Assembly: GCA_000513075.1 (NCBI GenBank)
Contig: AZYC01000008.1
Coordinates: forward strand, 1-36,115
Source of the DNA: an alpha proteobacterium SCGC AAA288-G21
GTDB lineage: Bacteria; Pseudomonadota; Alphaproteobacteria; Pelagibacterales; Pelagibacteraceae
Length of the DNA: 36,115 nucleotides
Reading direction: 5' to 3'
Positions 26,629-36,115 of the stretch are shown here, piece after piece; position 1 is the stretch's first letter; every line of letters starts with the position of its first letter. The position numbers and the translations under genes are program-made. The notes under the pieces were generated by a model. That model was given only the letters and a program-made list of their open reading frames with translations, did not search any database and was not told the origin of the DNA.

Positions 26629-28040
26629 ATAAGATTTATATTTGAAACCATGTCAATAAGAAGGCTTGGATAAATAAAGTAAACCAATACAATTATTGTT
26701 GACAGAAATAATGAGATTTTAAGTCCTAAATTTTGATTACTTTCAAATATTTCCTCAGGAGCATCAAAATATATTGTCTTGATTATTCTTAAATAATAAA
26801 ATGCTGAAATTACAGTTGTAATTAATCCTATGATAGCAATCGTATACATTTTAACTTTTATCACTGCCATAAATATATAAAATTTAGCAAAAAAACCTGC
26901 AAGTGGTGGAATTCCAGCTAATGAAAATAATAATAAGAGCAGACAAATCGAAATTATAGGATGGTTTTTTGATAAACCTGATAGATCTTGAATATCTTCA
27001 TAAAATATATCATTTCTTTTCATCATAAAAATACATGAAAAAACACCAAGATTCATTAATAGATAAATTGAGAGATAAATTACTGTACTTTGGATTCCTT
27101 CATTACTTCCTGTAGCTAGACCTGCTAATGCATAGCCCATGTGGCCAATGGAACTGTAAGCCATTAATCTTTTAATATTTGTTTGTCCTATTGCAGCAAC
27201 TGCTCCCAAAATCATTGAAGCAAGGGAAATAAAAATTATTATCATTTGCCACTGATCAACAACGTTAATAAATGGAACGTATAAAAACCTTATAAAGACA
27301 GTTAATGCAGCTACTTTTGGTACTATTGCAAAGAAAGCGGTAACCGAGGTAGGTGAACCCTCGTAAACATCTGGGGCCCACATATGAAATGGTACAGCCG
27401 AAACTTTAAATGCAAGTCCTACTAAAATAAACACAATACCAAAAATTGATCCGGTATTTAATTTATTTATGTTTTGAGCTATTAGGTCAAAATTCGTTGA
27501 ACCTGAAAAACCATAAATAAGAGAACATCCATAAAGTAATAATCCAGAGGACAATGCACTCAAAACAAAATATTTTAAACCTGCTTCCGAAGATCTAAGG
27601 TTGTCCCTGTTAAATGATGCCAGCACATACAAGGATAAAGATTGTAACTCCAGGCCCATATAAAAAACAATAAGATCATATGAACTTATCATTATCATCA
27701 TGCCCAAAGTGGCAGATAAAATTAAAATTGGATATTCAATTTTGTTAATACCATTCAATTTTATATAATCAAAAGAAGATAACATGACAAAAATACAAGC
27801 TGCCAAGGTTAGGGCTTTCATAAATAAAGAAAGATAATCAATCGTGTAACTGTTATTAAATAGTTTAGCTGAAGTATCTACCGAATGATTGAATAATAAT
27901 ATAAATGTAGCCAACAAGATAATCGTTGATAATTTAAAAATAAGATTAAAACTATTTTTATAAAAAACTCCAATCATTAATAAAATCATAATAGAAGTAG
28001 TAAAAAATAATTCTGGAATGATAAGATTTAATTGTTCCAT
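26625..28040 (-). CDS. nuoN: NADH-quinone oxidoreductase subunit N
   Basis: This antiporter-like proton-pumping subunit of the complex I membrane arm has about 14 hydrophobic helices. The conserved LQSLSLYVLASFNRDN, HMWAPDVYEGSPTSVTAFFA and NIKRLMAYSSIGHMGYALAG blocks are present, with Lys in the middle of the pump channel. The length is 471 residues. It shares one base with nuoM upstream (TAATG) and overlaps birA by 4. Nothing is missing. Confidence 0.97.
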   Translation of the reverse strand: MEQLNLIIPELFFTTSIMILLMIGVFYKNSFNLIFKLSTIILLATFILLFNHSVDTSAKLFNNSYTIDYLSLFMKALTLAACIFVMLSSFDYIKLNGINKIEYPILILSATLGMMIMISSYDLIVFYMGLELQSLSLYVLASFNRDNLRSSEAGLKYFVLSALSSGLLLYGCSLIYGFSGSTNFDLIAQNINKLNTGSIFGIVFILVGLAFKVSAVPFHMWAPDVYEGSPTSVTAFFAIVPKVAALTVFIRFLYVPFINVVDQWQMIIIFISLASMILGAVAAIGQTNIKRLMAYSSIGHMGYALAGLATGSNEGIQSTVIYLSIYLLMNLGVFSCIFMMKRNDIFYEDIQDLSGLSKNHPIISICLLLLLFSLAGIPPLAGFFAKFYIFMAVIKVKMYTIAIIGLITTVISAFYYLRIIKTIYFDAPEEIFESNQNLGLKISLFLSTIIVLVYFIYPSLLIDMVSNINLI

Positions 28041-29542
28041 TATTTTGCAGCCTCTGTTAAATAAAAAGTTAAATTTATTTCATAATTTTTTATTAACTCA
28101 GAAACAGATATATCAATAGTTCTAAATAATGGGTCAGGATAAAAACCAAAAAATAAAATTAAAAAAGCTAAAGAAGATAAAATAAAGATCTCAGTTTTAT
28201 TTAAATCATAAATTTTTTTTAATTCACTATTATTAATTTTTCCAAAAACCACTCTTTTATAAAGCCAAAGCATGTAAGCTGCGGAAAAAATAACACCTAG
28301 GCTAGCTAACACTGCAACTAATATATTTTTTTGAAAAGCGCCCATCAAAATTAAAATTTCCCCAACAAAGCCACTTGTGCCAGGCAAGCCCAACGCTGCT
28401 AAAGTAAAAATCATAAATATAACCGCATATTTTGGGATAATATGTACTAAACCGCCATAGGATGAAATCATTCTTGAATGAACTCGATCATAAACAACAC
28501 CTACGCACAAAAACAGTGCTGCTGATATTAACCCGTGACTAATCATTTGAATAATACTTCCCTCTAAACCTTGTTTGGTAAATGTAAAAATACCAACTGT
28601 TACAAAACCCATATGAGCAACAGAAGAATAAGCAATTAATTTTTTCATATCTTCCTGCATTAGGGCGACAAGCGATGTATAAACGATAGCTATAATACTT
28701 AACAAAAAGATTAATGGAGTAAAAAAGTCTGAGGCTACAGGAAATAAACCAATTGAAAATCTAATAAATCCATAACCAGCCATCTTTAGTAATATTGCAG
28801 CCAATATTACTGAACCAGCTGTTGGTGCTTCAACGTGAGCATCAGGCAACCAGGTATGGACTGGCCACATAGGTAGTTTAACTGCAAAAGAACTAAAAAA
28901 GGCAAGCCACAATAAATATTGATATTCCTTCGGTATTTTAATCTCTAATAGTTGAGTCATATCGGTTGTACCTGTAATCCAATAAATAGATATCACTGCA
29001 ATTAGCAGCAATACTGATCCTAAAAGAGTAAATAAGAAGAATTTAAAAGCTGAATACACTCTTCTTGGGCCACCCCATATTCCTATTATTAAGAACATAG
29101 GTATTAAACCACCTTCAAAAAACAGATAAAATACCACTAAATCTAAAGAGCAAAATACCCCTATCATCAATGTTTCCATCACAAGTATAGCGATAAAAAA
29201 CTCTTTTATTCGTACCTTTACACTATTTATGACTGACAAAACGCAAATTGGAGTAATGAAGGCTGTTAATAAAATAAACAATATTGAAATTCCATCAATA
29301 CCAAGCCTAAAATTGAAATATCCACTCACCCATTGCTTATTTTCAATAAATTGAAAATCAGCCGTTGAAGTATCAAAAGAAAACCACAAAAAGATTGCAA
29401 GAAAAAAATTTGCAAAGGATGTAAATATAGCAACGTACTTTGTGTTGTCGATAGCTTTATCAGAAGAATCCTTTATTAAAAGAATAAACAAAGATCCTAC
29501 AAGAGGTAGAAAAGTTACTGCTGATAATATTGGAAAATTCAT
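28040..29542 (-). CDS. nuoM: NADH-quinone oxidoreductase subunit M
   Basis: This antiporter-like membrane subunit has 14 predicted helices in 500 residues. The essential glutamate is in VFYLFFEGGLIPMFLIIG, and the HTWLPDAHVEAPTAGSVILAAILLKMAGYG and MKKLIAYSSVAHMGF blocks are diagnostic. It begins directly after the nuoL stop with no spacer, so nuoL, nuoM and nuoN are coupled. Confidence 0.97.
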   Translation of the reverse strand: MNFPILSAVTFLPLVGSLFILLIKDSSDKAIDNTKYVAIFTSFANFFLAIFLWFSFDTSTADFQFIENKQWVSGYFNFRLGIDGISILFILLTAFITPICVLSVINSVKVRIKEFFIAILVMETLMIGVFCSLDLVVFYLFFEGGLIPMFLIIGIWGGPRRVYSAFKFFLFTLLGSVLLLIAVISIYWITGTTDMTQLLEIKIPKEYQYLLWLAFFSSFAVKLPMWPVHTWLPDAHVEAPTAGSVILAAILLKMAGYGFIRFSIGLFPVASDFFTPLIFLLSIIAIVYTSLVALMQEDMKKLIAYSSVAHMGFVTVGIFTFTKQGLEGSIIQMISHGLISAALFLCVGVVYDRVHSRMISSYGGLVHIIPKYAVIFMIFTLAALGLPGTSGFVGEILILMGAFQKNILVAVLASLGVIFSAAYMLWLYKRVVFGKINNSELKKIYDLNKTEIFILSSLAFLILFFGFYPDPLFRTIDISVSELIKNYEINLTFYLTEAAK

Positions 29543-31456
29543 TTAAATTAAAATCAAATAGGTTAATAAAATAGATAATCCTACAAGCATAACAAAAGCA
29601 TAATGATAAATATATCCATTCTGAAATTGAACAGCTTTATTAGAAAAAAATTTTACTAATTTTGCAAATCCATCAGGACCGAATTGATCAATAGTTTTAA
29701 TATCACCATTCTTCCAAAAAATTAAACCTAGTTTCTTTAGTGGTTTGACAAAAATAAAATCATAAAGTTCATCAAAATACCATTTGTTTAATAAAAATTC
29801 ATAAACCTGTTTGTGGGATCGAACAAATTTCGTAAGAATTTTTTTGTCCTTTAAAAATAAATAATAAGAAATTGGGATTGAAATCATAATTAATAATGGT
29901 GTTAGTAATATTAGCCAAATTGGCGGATGGTCATTAGTTATTGGATTTAAAAACAATATTGAATTTCTCCAAAACTCACTGCTGCTTCCATAGCCAATAA
30001 ATAAATCCTTAAATAAATAACCTGATCCGATAGCTCCAACAGCCAATAAAATTAATGGAGCTAGCATTATCATTGGACTTTCATGAATGTTTTCAATATT
30101 AATTTTTTCATTGGAGTATTTTCCATGAAATGTCTTAAATAATAATCTCCAGGAATAAATAGAAGTTAAAATTGCTGTGAGTATTCCAATGAAGACGGCA
30201 TAAAATCCAATAGTTGAATTTTTTAAATATGCAAATTCTATGATGGCATCTTTAGAATAATATCCTGATAAAAATGGAAAACCTGTTAAAGCTAAAGTTC
30301 CAATTAACATTAAGATCCATGTGTATGGAATTTTTTTCCAAACACCTCCCATTAATCTAATATCCTGTTCGTTTTTGAAAGAATGTATAACGGAACCAGA
30401 ACCTAAAAAGAGAAGAGCCTTAAAAAAAGCATGAGTGAATAAATGAAACATTGCAACATGATAAGCTCCAATTCCTGCAGCAAAAAACATGTATCCTAAT
30501 TGACTACAAGTAGAATAAGCTATGATTCTTTTGATATCGTTTTGAACAAGTGCAATTGTTGCCGTAATAAAAGCTGTGGTCATTCCCACTATACAGACCA
30601 AATTCAAAGCAAATTGAGAATATTCAAATATTGGCGAACATCTCACTACTAAGAATACTCCAGCCGTTACCATGGTAGCCGCATGTATTAAAGCTGAAAC
30701 TGGAGTTGGTCCTTCCATGGCATCGGGTAACCATGTATGCAAAAAAATTTGTGCTGACTTACCCATGCAGCCGAGAAACAAGAGTATGCAAGTTAATGTG
30801 ATGACGTTTATTTCAATTCCCAAAAAATTAATTTGTTTTCCTGCAATAAAAGGAATTTGAGCAAAAACCTCAGAATAGTTGACTGTTCTGAAATAGTAAA
30901 AAATTAAAAAAATACCTAAAGCAAAACCAAAGTCACCAACTCTATTTACAATAAATGCTTTGATTGCGGCAGCATTAGCTGAAGGTTTTTTGTACCAAAA
31001 TCCAATCAATAAATAGGAGCACAAACCTACTCCTTCCCAGCCAAAAAATAATTGAAGGAAATTATCAGATGTCACCAAAGTTATCATTGTAAATGTAAAC
31101 AACGATAAATAAGACATAAATCGAGTCTTACAATCATCATGAACCATATAACCAATAGAATAAATGTGAACTAATGACGAAACTATACCTACGACAACTA
31201 ACATAGTGGACGATAAAGCATCAATTTTAATTGACCAATTTACTTGTAGATCTCCTGATGTAAGCCAGGAAAAAATTGTAATATTATTTGCGTAACCTTG
31301 CACAATAACAAAATAAAAAACTACAAAAGATAAAATTGCAGATATTGATACTAAAAGGCTTGTAAAAATTTCAGAAAATCTATCACCAATTTTTTTGCCA
31401 AAAAAACCTGAAACTATTGCACCAATCAGAGGTAAAAATACAATTGCGTATTCCAT
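29543..31456 (-). CDS. nuoL: NADH-quinone oxidoreductase subunit L
   Basis: This is the distal proton-pumping subunit of complex I with about 16 helices and the long lateral amphipathic helix near the C-terminus (the region of LLNKWYFDELYDFIFVKPL marks its end). LFFGWEGVGLCSYLLIGFWY, HTWLPDAMEGPTPVSALIHAATMVTAGVFL and IKRIIAYSTCSQLGYM are clear. The length of 637 residues is typical. It begins one base after nuoK. Confidence 0.97.
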   Translation of the reverse strand: MEYAIVFLPLIGAIVSGFFGKKIGDRFSEIFTSLLVSISAILSFVVFYFVIVQGYANNITIFSWLTSGDLQVNWSIKIDALSSTMLVVVGIVSSLVHIYSIGYMVHDDCKTRFMSYLSLFTFTMITLVTSDNFLQLFFGWEGVGLCSYLLIGFWYKKPSANAAAIKAFIVNRVGDFGFALGIFLIFYYFRTVNYSEVFAQIPFIAGKQINFLGIEINVITLTCILLFLGCMGKSAQIFLHTWLPDAMEGPTPVSALIHAATMVTAGVFLVVRCSPIFEYSQFALNLVCIVGMTTAFITATIALVQNDIKRIIAYSTCSQLGYMFFAAGIGAYHVAMFHLFTHAFFKALLFLGSGSVIHSFKNEQDIRLMGGVWKKIPYTWILMLIGTLALTGFPFLSGYYSKDAIIEFAYLKNSTIGFYAVFIGILTAILTSIYSWRLLFKTFHGKYSNEKINIENIHESPMIMLAPLILLAVGAIGSGYLFKDLFIGYGSSSEFWRNSILFLNPITNDHPPIWLILLTPLLIMISIPISYYLFLKDKKILTKFVRSHKQVYEFLLNKWYFDELYDFIFVKPLKKLGLIFWKNGDIKTIDQFGPDGFAKLVKFFSNKAVQFQNGYIYHYAFVMLVGLSILLTYLILI

Positions 31457-31768
31457 TTAACCCTTTAAAGAGTTAATGCCCTCAACTCTAATTGACCCTT
31501 TATTTCTGTAATAAACAACTATGATTGCGAGTCCTATGGCTGCTTCAGCTGCTGCAACAGTTAAGATAAACATCGTAAATATCTGACCAGTCAAATCTTG
31601 CGTAAAAATTGAAAAAGAAACTAAATTAATATTTACCGCTAAAAGTATTAGTTCAATTGACATTAAAATTATAATTACATTTTTTCTGTTTAAAAATATT
31701 CCAATAACGCCAATTATAAAAATTATTGCCGCAAGTATTAGATAATGCCCCAAAGCAATATTAATCAT
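31457..31768 (-). CDS. nuoK: NADH-quinone oxidoreductase subunit K
   Basis: This small three-helix membrane subunit has two conserved glutamates, in [10 protein letters not shown] and [11 protein letters not shown]. The [18 protein letters not shown] block is the family signature. It is 103 residues long. Its start overlaps the end of nuoJ by 8 bases and its stop abuts the nuoL start, matching the order in other alphaproteobacteria. Confidence 0.97.
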   Translation of the reverse strand: MINIALGHYLILAAIIFIIGVIGIFLNRKNVIIILMSIELILLAVNINLVSFSIFTQDLTGQIFTMFILTVAAAEAAIGLAIIVVYYRNKGSIRVEGINSLKG

Positions 31769-32393
31769 TCAAATTAACTCCTTTATTACTTTTGACATCA
31801 ACTAATGTGACCCCTTCTACTTTTTCTCTGCTAACTTGCCTGAAGTAACTTTGTCTTTTAACTCCCTCTCTTTTTCTATACGTCAAAACTATCGCTCCAA
31901 TCATTGCAACTAGAAGTATTAATCCAGCCAATTGAAATAAATGTATATAGTCCGTATAAATTACATTTCCTAAAGCATGGGTATTGGTGAAATTTTTATC
32001 AATTTGAATCGATGATGTTTCTATTAAGTTAGGTTTATATTTCCAGCCACCAATAACAATTATTAATTCAAGAAAAATAATTATACTAATTAAAAATCCA
32101 AATGGAATATGGGATGTAAAAATTTTTCCTTTAAACCACTCATCTTTTTGTTGAGCTACATTAAGCATCATTACTACAAACAAAAATAGTACTGCTACAG
32201 CACCAACGTAAACGATCAACATAATCATTCCCAAAAATTCTGCTCCAATCATTATGAAAAGACAAGAAATACTAATAAAATCTAAAATTAAAAAAAAAAC
32301 TGAATGAACTGTATTTTTAGAAGCTATGACCATTATGGCGGAAAAAACTGCTATTACCGAAAAAAAATAAAAAAATATAGCGTGTGCAAGCAT
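31761..32393 (-). CDS. nuoJ: NADH-quinone oxidoreductase subunit J
   Basis: This five-helix membrane subunit of complex I contains the conserved third helix region [23 protein letters not shown], whose bending is linked to quinone coupling. The length is 210 residues, with a charged cytoplasmic tail ([22 protein letters not shown]). The start is directly after the nuoI stop. Confidence 0.96.
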   Translation of the reverse strand: MLAHAIFFYFFSVIAVFSAIMVIASKNTVHSVFFLILDFISISCLFIMIGAEFLGMIMLIVYVGAVAVLFLFVVMMLNVAQQKDEWFKGKIFTSHIPFGFLISIIIFLELIIVIGGWKYKPNLIETSSIQIDKNFTNTHALGNVIYTDYIHLFQLAGLILLVAMIGAIVLTYRKREGVKRQSYFRQVSREKVEGVTLVDVKSNKGVNLND

Positions 32394-32879
32394 TTATCTA
32401 TATGGGGAGTCAGCTTTAATATTTTCTGCTAAAATTTGCTCCCATCTATCCCCATTTTCCAGTAGTTTTTCTTTATTGTAATAAAGTTCTTCTCGTGTTT
32501 CTGTTGCAAATTCAAAATTTGGACCTTGAACTATCGCATCAACTGGACAAGACTCTTCACAAAGTCCGCAGTAAATACATTTCAACATATCTATGTCGTA
32601 TCTGGTAGTTTTTCTACTTCCGTCAACCATAGGTTTAGATTCAATTGTTATAGCTTGGGCAGGACATACCGCTTCACAAAGTTTGCATGCAATACATCTT
32701 TCTTCTCCGTTTGGATACCGTCTTAAAGCATGTTCTCCTCTAAATCGTGGACTAATCTTTCCCTTTTCAAAGGGATAATTGATTGTTTTTTTTGGTTTAA
32801 AAATTTCCTTAATTGCAATATTTAAACCTTTAACAAACTCTAAAAGAAAAATAGTTTTTATAATTCTATTTAATTTCAT
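32394..32879 (-). CDS. nuoI: NADH-quinone oxidoreductase subunit I
   Basis: This ferredoxin-like subunit carries clusters N6a and N6b. Eight cysteine ligands are present in two CxxCxxCxxxCP motifs: [14 protein letters not shown] and [15 protein letters not shown] longer frame exists from 32906, but the ATG at 32879 leaves one base after nuoH and gives 161 residues, the family length, with the normal [15 protein letters not shown] amphipathic start. Confidence 0.97.
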   Translation of the reverse strand: MKLNRIIKTIFLLEFVKGLNIAIKEIFKPKKTINYPFEKGKISPRFRGEHALRRYPNGEERCIACKLCEAVCPAQAITIESKPMVDGSRKTTRYDIDMLKCIYCGLCEESCPVDAIVQGPNFEFATETREELYYNKEKLLENGDRWEQILAENIKADSPYR

Positions 32880-32880
32880 T

Positions 32881-33882
32881 TTAAGTGCTATTTGGTAACA
32901 TTTCAAAATAATATAGATAACTCGCAGTTAAGATGACCCAAATCAACGAGACGGGTAAAAAAACCTTCCATCCTAATCTCATTAGTTGATCAAATCTATA
33001 TCTTGGAACAATCGCTTTAACTAAGGCAAATAAGAAAAATAATAATAAAATTTTTAAAATCATCCAAAGCGGAGATGGTAGCAGATTAAAAGGATATAAA
33101 TTGATGGGTGATAACCAGCCTCCTAAAAATAGAATTGAACCCATTGCACACATTAATAAAATATTTGCATATTCGCCTAACCAAAACATTGCGTACATCA
33201 TTCCAGAATATTCCGTCTGATACCCAGCTACTAACTCGGACTCTGCTTCAGGTAAATCAAAGGGAGGTCTATTGGTTTCTGCTAAAGCCGAAATAAAAAA
33301 AATAACAAACATGGGAAATAAAGGGATGATGAACCAAATATTTTTTTGAGCCAAAACTATATCTTTCAGGTTCAGCGAACCAACGCAAAGTAAGACATTA
33401 ACTATAATAATTCCAATAGACACCTCGTATGAAACCATTTGTGCGGCAGATCGTATGGAACCCAAAAAAGGGTACTTAGAATTTGAAGCCCATCCACCCA
33501 TTATAATTCCATAAACCCCTAACGATGAAATAGCAAAAAGATAAAGTATTCCAACATTAATGTTTGATAACACTAGTTTTTCACTAAAAGGAATTACTGC
33601 CCAAGCAATTAAGGCTAAAGTCATAGTTACTATTGGAGCTAAGATAAAAATTATTTTATTTGCGCTAGCCGGGATAATTATTTCCTTAAAAATATATTTT
33701 AATGCATCAGCTACCGTTTGAAATAAACCAAAAGGACCCACTACATTAGGTCCACGTCTTTTTTGAACAAAAGCCCATACTCTTCTATCGAACCAAACTA
33801 TCAATGCAACAGATACTAAAATCGGAATTAATAAAAATAAAATTTTATAAATTTCGTTAAATAAAATAAATAAATAATTCAT
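32881..33882 (-). CDS. nuoH: NADH-quinone oxidoreductase subunit H
   Basis: This is the eight-helix membrane subunit forming the quinone tunnel entrance. The block [24 protein letters not shown] and the loop [27 protein letters not shown], with its conserved acidic residues, identify it. The length of 333 residues is normal. It starts 2 bases after the nuoG stop. Confidence 0.97.
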   Translation of the reverse strand: MNYLFILFNEIYKILFLLIPILVSVALIVWFDRRVWAFVQKRRGPNVVGPFGLFQTVADALKYIFKEIIIPASANKIIFILAPIVTMTLALIAWAVIPFSEKLVLSNINVGILYLFAISSLGVYGIIMGGWASNSKYPFLGSIRSAAQMVSYEVSIGIIIVNVLLCVGSLNLKDIVLAQKNIWFIIPLFPMFVIFFISALAETNRPPFDLPEAESELVAGYQTEYSGMMYAMFWLGEYANILLMCAMGSILFLGGWLSPINLYPFNLLPSPLWMILKILLLFFLFALVKAIVPRYRFDQLMRLGWKVFLPVSLIWVILTASYLYYFEMLPNST

Positions 33883-33884
33883 AT

Positions 33885-35942
33885 TTATCTATCAGTTCCG
33901 GTTGATAAAAGTTTATTTTTTATAGATCTACATTCATTCATGGTCATTGACGATCTAGCGATATGATTGCTAAAATAATAATCTACAAAATCAATCTCTA
34001 TCTTTGAATTTACAAACGAAAACTCTTGAGTTTCATTTATATCAACTTTTGGTCTTACTATTTCCCCTATTTTTGAATGAATACTACTAGAATTAATCAA
34101 TCTTTCTTCCAATTCTTTTCGACTATTAATATTTAAAGTTTTTCCTAAAGCTTTTGATAGTTGAATTATTATATCCCAATCTTCTCTTGCATCACCAGGA
34201 GGATATGAAGCTTTGAATGCCTTTTGAATTCTTCCTTCTAAATTTATGAAATGTCCATCTTTTTCTGTATAGGTTGGACTTGGTAGGATAACGTCAGCTA
34301 TTTGTGCTCCTAAATCACCATGTGAACCTTGATAAATTATAAATTCATTTTTTTTATTAAATCTTAACTCATCAGAACCAAGTAAATATAATATTTTGAA
34401 TTCGTTTGTATCAAGTTTATTTAAAATTGGAAAATTATCTTTTTTATTTAATTTATACAGACCTAAATCAATTGCTCCAATTCGAGATGCATTTTGTGTT
34501 AAAATATTTAAAGCATTCCATTCATTGGTAATATGATTATTTTTTATTAAATAATTTTTTATACTTTCAAAAATATATTTGCCGGAATCATTTTTAAGCG
34601 CTGATTCTCCAATTATAACTATCGGTTTTTTTGATTGCTTAAACTTTTCAGAAATTTCATGATTTCCTTCAATAATATCTTTTAAAACTTGAGTATTTGA
34701 ACCAATAATTTTGTATGGATAGGTAAGATCTCCGGGATTTCCTATAGAAAATATTTTAATATCATTATTTACATAAGATTTTCTAATTCTTGCATTTAAT
34801 ATAGTAGCTTCTAACCTAGGATTAGTTCCAACCAGCAACATTAGATCACATTCTTCAATTCCACTTATTGCTGAATTAAAAATATAATTCATTCTATTTT
34901 TGGGATTTAAATAAGTCTTTTTAGTTCTGCACTCTAGATTAGATGAATTCAAAATCTTGTTAAAAAACTCTTTAAAGATAAACATGCTTTCCATATCCAC
35001 CAAATCGCCAACTATACCTGCGATTTCTTCTGGTTTAGTATTATTTAATTTTTTAACTATTTTTTTTAAAGCTTTGCTCCAAGAAGTTTGTACCAATTTT
35101 CCTTTTTCTCTTATGTAAGGTGTATCCAATCTTTGTTTTAATAAGCCATCACAAGCATATCTAGTTTTGTCTGAAATCCATTCGTCATTAATATCTTCAT
35201 TTATTTTTGGTAAAACTCTTTTTACTTCCCAGCCGTAAGTATCTATTCTGATGTTTGATCCTACTGCGTCCATAACATCTATACTTTCAGTTTTTTTAAG
35301 ATCCCAAGGTCTTGCTTCGAAAGCATATGGTTTAGACGTAAGAGCTCCAACTGGGCACAAATCTATAACATTTGCGGATAGTTCAGATTCCATTGATTTT
35401 TCAAGATAAGTTGTAATTTCCATATCCTCACCACGCCCTATAGCTCCTAATTCAGGAATACCGGCCACTTCAGTCGCAAATCTGATACAGCGAGTACAAT
35501 GAATACACCTAGTCATTTGAGTCTTTATCAATGGACCCATGTATTTTTCTTTCACCTGTCTTTTATTTTCGGTAAATCTTGAATGATCAAATCCATAATA
35601 CAAAGATTGATCCTGTAAATCACATTCTCCTCCTTGATCACAGACCGGACAATCTAAAGGATGGTTGGCTAATAAAAATTCCATTATACCTTTTCTAGCT
35701 TTCTCAACAAAATGAGTGTTTGTTTTAATAACCATTCCATCAGTTGCTGGCATAGCACAAGATGCAATAGGTTTAGGAGATTTTTCAATTTCGACCAAAC
35801 ACATTCTACAATTACCAGCTATAGAAAGTTTTTCATGGTAACAAAATCTTGGTATTTCAGCTCCAGCCATTTCACAAACTTGAAGTACTGTTAATCCTTC
35901 CTCAAACTCAATCTTTTTTTCGTTCACTGTAATTTTAGGCAT
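33885..35942 (-). CDS. nuoG: NADH-quinone oxidoreductase subunit G
   Basis: This is the 75-kDa-type subunit with several iron-sulfur clusters. The N-terminal 2Fe-2S N1b ligands are in [19 protein letters not shown] and ASCAMP; the His/Cys ligands of N5 lie in [19 protein letters not shown]4 ligands lie in [11 protein letters not shown] and the later CPVGAL. The rest is a molybdopterin-oxidoreductase-like domain that is catalytically silent in complex I. The length is 685 residues. Its ATG overlaps the end of the real nuoF by 8 bases, matching the nuoE/nuoF join. Confidence 0.97.
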   Translation of the reverse strand: MPKITVNEKKIEFEEGLTVLQVCEMAGAEIPRFCYHEKLSIAGNCRMCLVEIEKSPKPIASCAMPATDGMVIKTNTHFVEKARKGIMEFLLANHPLDCPVCDQGGECDLQDQSLYYGFDHSRFTENKRQVKEKYMGPLIKTQMTRCIHCTRCIRFATEVAGIPELGAIGRGEDMEITTYLEKSMESELSANVIDLCPVGALTSKPYAFEARPWDLKKTESIDVMDAVGSNIRIDTYGWEVKRVLPKINEDINDEWISDKTRYACDGLLKQRLDTPYIREKGKLVQTSWSKALKKIVKKLNNTKPEEIAGIVGDLVDMESMFIFKEFFNKILNSSNLECRTKKTYLNPKNRMNYIFNSAISGIEECDLMLLVGTNPRLEATILNARIRKSYVNNDIKIFSIGNPGDLTYPYKIIGSNTQVLKDIIEGNHEISEKFKQSKKPIVIIGESALKNDSGKYIFESIKNYLIKNNHITNEWNALNILTQNASRIGAIDLGLYKLNKKDNFPILNKLDTNEFKILYLLGSDELRFNKKNEFIIYQGSHGDLGAQIADVILPSPTYTEKDGHFINLEGRIQKAFKASYPPGDAREDWDIIIQLSKALGKTLNINSRKELEERLINSSSIHSKIGEIVRPKVDINETQEFSFVNSKIEIDFVDYYFSNHIARSSMTMNECRSIKNKLLSTGTDR

Positions 35943-36115
35943 TTTCTTTTTCTAATAAATGTTGATCTATCAAATATGGTATTTTATTACCTATTGTTCT
36001 CTTAAGTGGATCGGAGCTATTTCTTGTTTCAATCTCTTTTCGAAAGTGGCGAAGCAATCCTTGAACAGGCCAAGCTGAACCTTCTCCAAAAGCACAAATA
36101 GTATGCCCTTCAATT
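35935..36115 (-). CDS. nuoF: 3' end of nuoF (true C-terminus), 5' part cut by the window
   Basis: Reading the complement from the window edge gives [19 protein letters not shown] (including the last N3 cluster Cys), then [19 protein letters not shown] and the end LLEKENA. The first 103 bases repeat 10846-10948; the remaining part (35935-36012) is the authentic tail missing from the copy at 9692. Its stop overlaps the nuoG start by 8 bases, the usual nuoF-nuoG join. This fragment shows that the window's nuoF is split by an inversion or chimera. Confidence 0.95.
   Translation of the reverse strand, partial: IEGHTICAFGEGSAWPVQGLLRHFRKEIETRNSSDPLKRTIGNKIPYLIDQHLLEKENA
36013..36115 (-). repeat. 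103-base perfect inverted repeat, copy 2 (nuoF 3' segment at window edge)
   Basis: It is the reverse complement of 10846-10948 without mismatch. It reaches the last base of the window, so its full extent in the molecule is unknown. Confidence 0.97.

Noticed and set aside
32880-32906. Upstream start for nuoI (MKCYQIALK...)
   Set aside because: It overlaps the nuoH end in another frame; the ATG at 32879 gives the normal 161 residues.
10846-36115. The 103-base inverted repeats as ends of a 25-kb transposon or invertible element
   Set aside because: The repeat is just part of the nuoF coding sequence, there is no transposase or recombinase inside, and the enclosed genes are all housekeeping in their usual order.
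1-36115. CRISPR array, prophage, insertion sequence or defence system
   Set aside because: No regularly spaced repeats, transposase, integrase or phage structural genes were seen on either strand.

Overview
The window is about 36 kb of very AT-rich, tightly packed DNA. It most resembles an alphaproteobacterium of the SAR11 (Pelagibacterales) type. The reasons are tiny or negative intergenic spacing, Lys/Asn/Ile-rich proteins, a complete set of 14 nuo genes followed by birA-coaX-rnj-proS-lolE-lolD-dnaE, and a surface-polysaccharide island next to tRNA genes. The assignment rests on gene order and protein character; no database search was possible.

Layout. (1) 1-5914, + strand: the end of a surface-glycan island. 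It holds a PseF/NeuA-like CMP-sugar cytidylyltransferase (5' end cut by the window), a PIG-L deacetylase, a 60-residue protein that may be a dioxygenase remnant, a PseG-like hydrolase fused to a methyltransferase, an amidohydrolase-fold protein, a hexapeptide acyltransferase, a DegT-family aminotransferase lacking its C-terminus, and the C-terminal half of a radical-SAM/SPASM protein. Together they suggest synthesis and modification of a nonulosonic (pseudaminic-like) acid or related sugar. (2) 5915-6406: no protein gene; a GC-rich candidate structured RNA with a promoter and T-run, then tRNA-Val(TAC) and tRNA-Asp(GTC). (3) 6407-10948, + strand: nuoA-B-C-D-E-F of respiratory complex I. (4) 10949-36115, - strand. 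Read in the direction of transcription it runs nuoF 3' end, nuoG-H-I-J-K-L-M-N, birA, coaX, rnj, proS, lolE, lolD, dnaE, rpsB (with a structured leader), tsf, frr, uppS, cdsA, dxr and the start of bamA.

The main structural point is that the order in (3)+(4) is almost certainly not the true chromosome. NuoF is cut at 10948 and joined head-on to the middle of bamA on the opposite strand. The missing 3' end of nuoF lies at the far end of the window on the - strand, and the two nuoF pieces share a perfect 103-base inverted repeat (10846-10948 and 36013-36115). Flipping 10949-36012 restores one co-directional run nuoA...nuoN...dnaE-rpsB...dxr-bamA with no broken nuoF. This is what an inverted chimera from multiple displacement amplification, or an assembly-graph error, looks like. 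Two essential genes, tsf and lolE, also carry single-base insertions in runs of eight A/T; these are probably sequence errors, though transcriptional slippage is possible.

I did not see a new defence or mobile system. The observations most likely to be biologically new are the 5996-6112 structured RNA, the rpsB leader with a possible pseudoknot over the ribosome-binding region, the PseG-methyltransferase fusion, and the worn edge of the glycan island.
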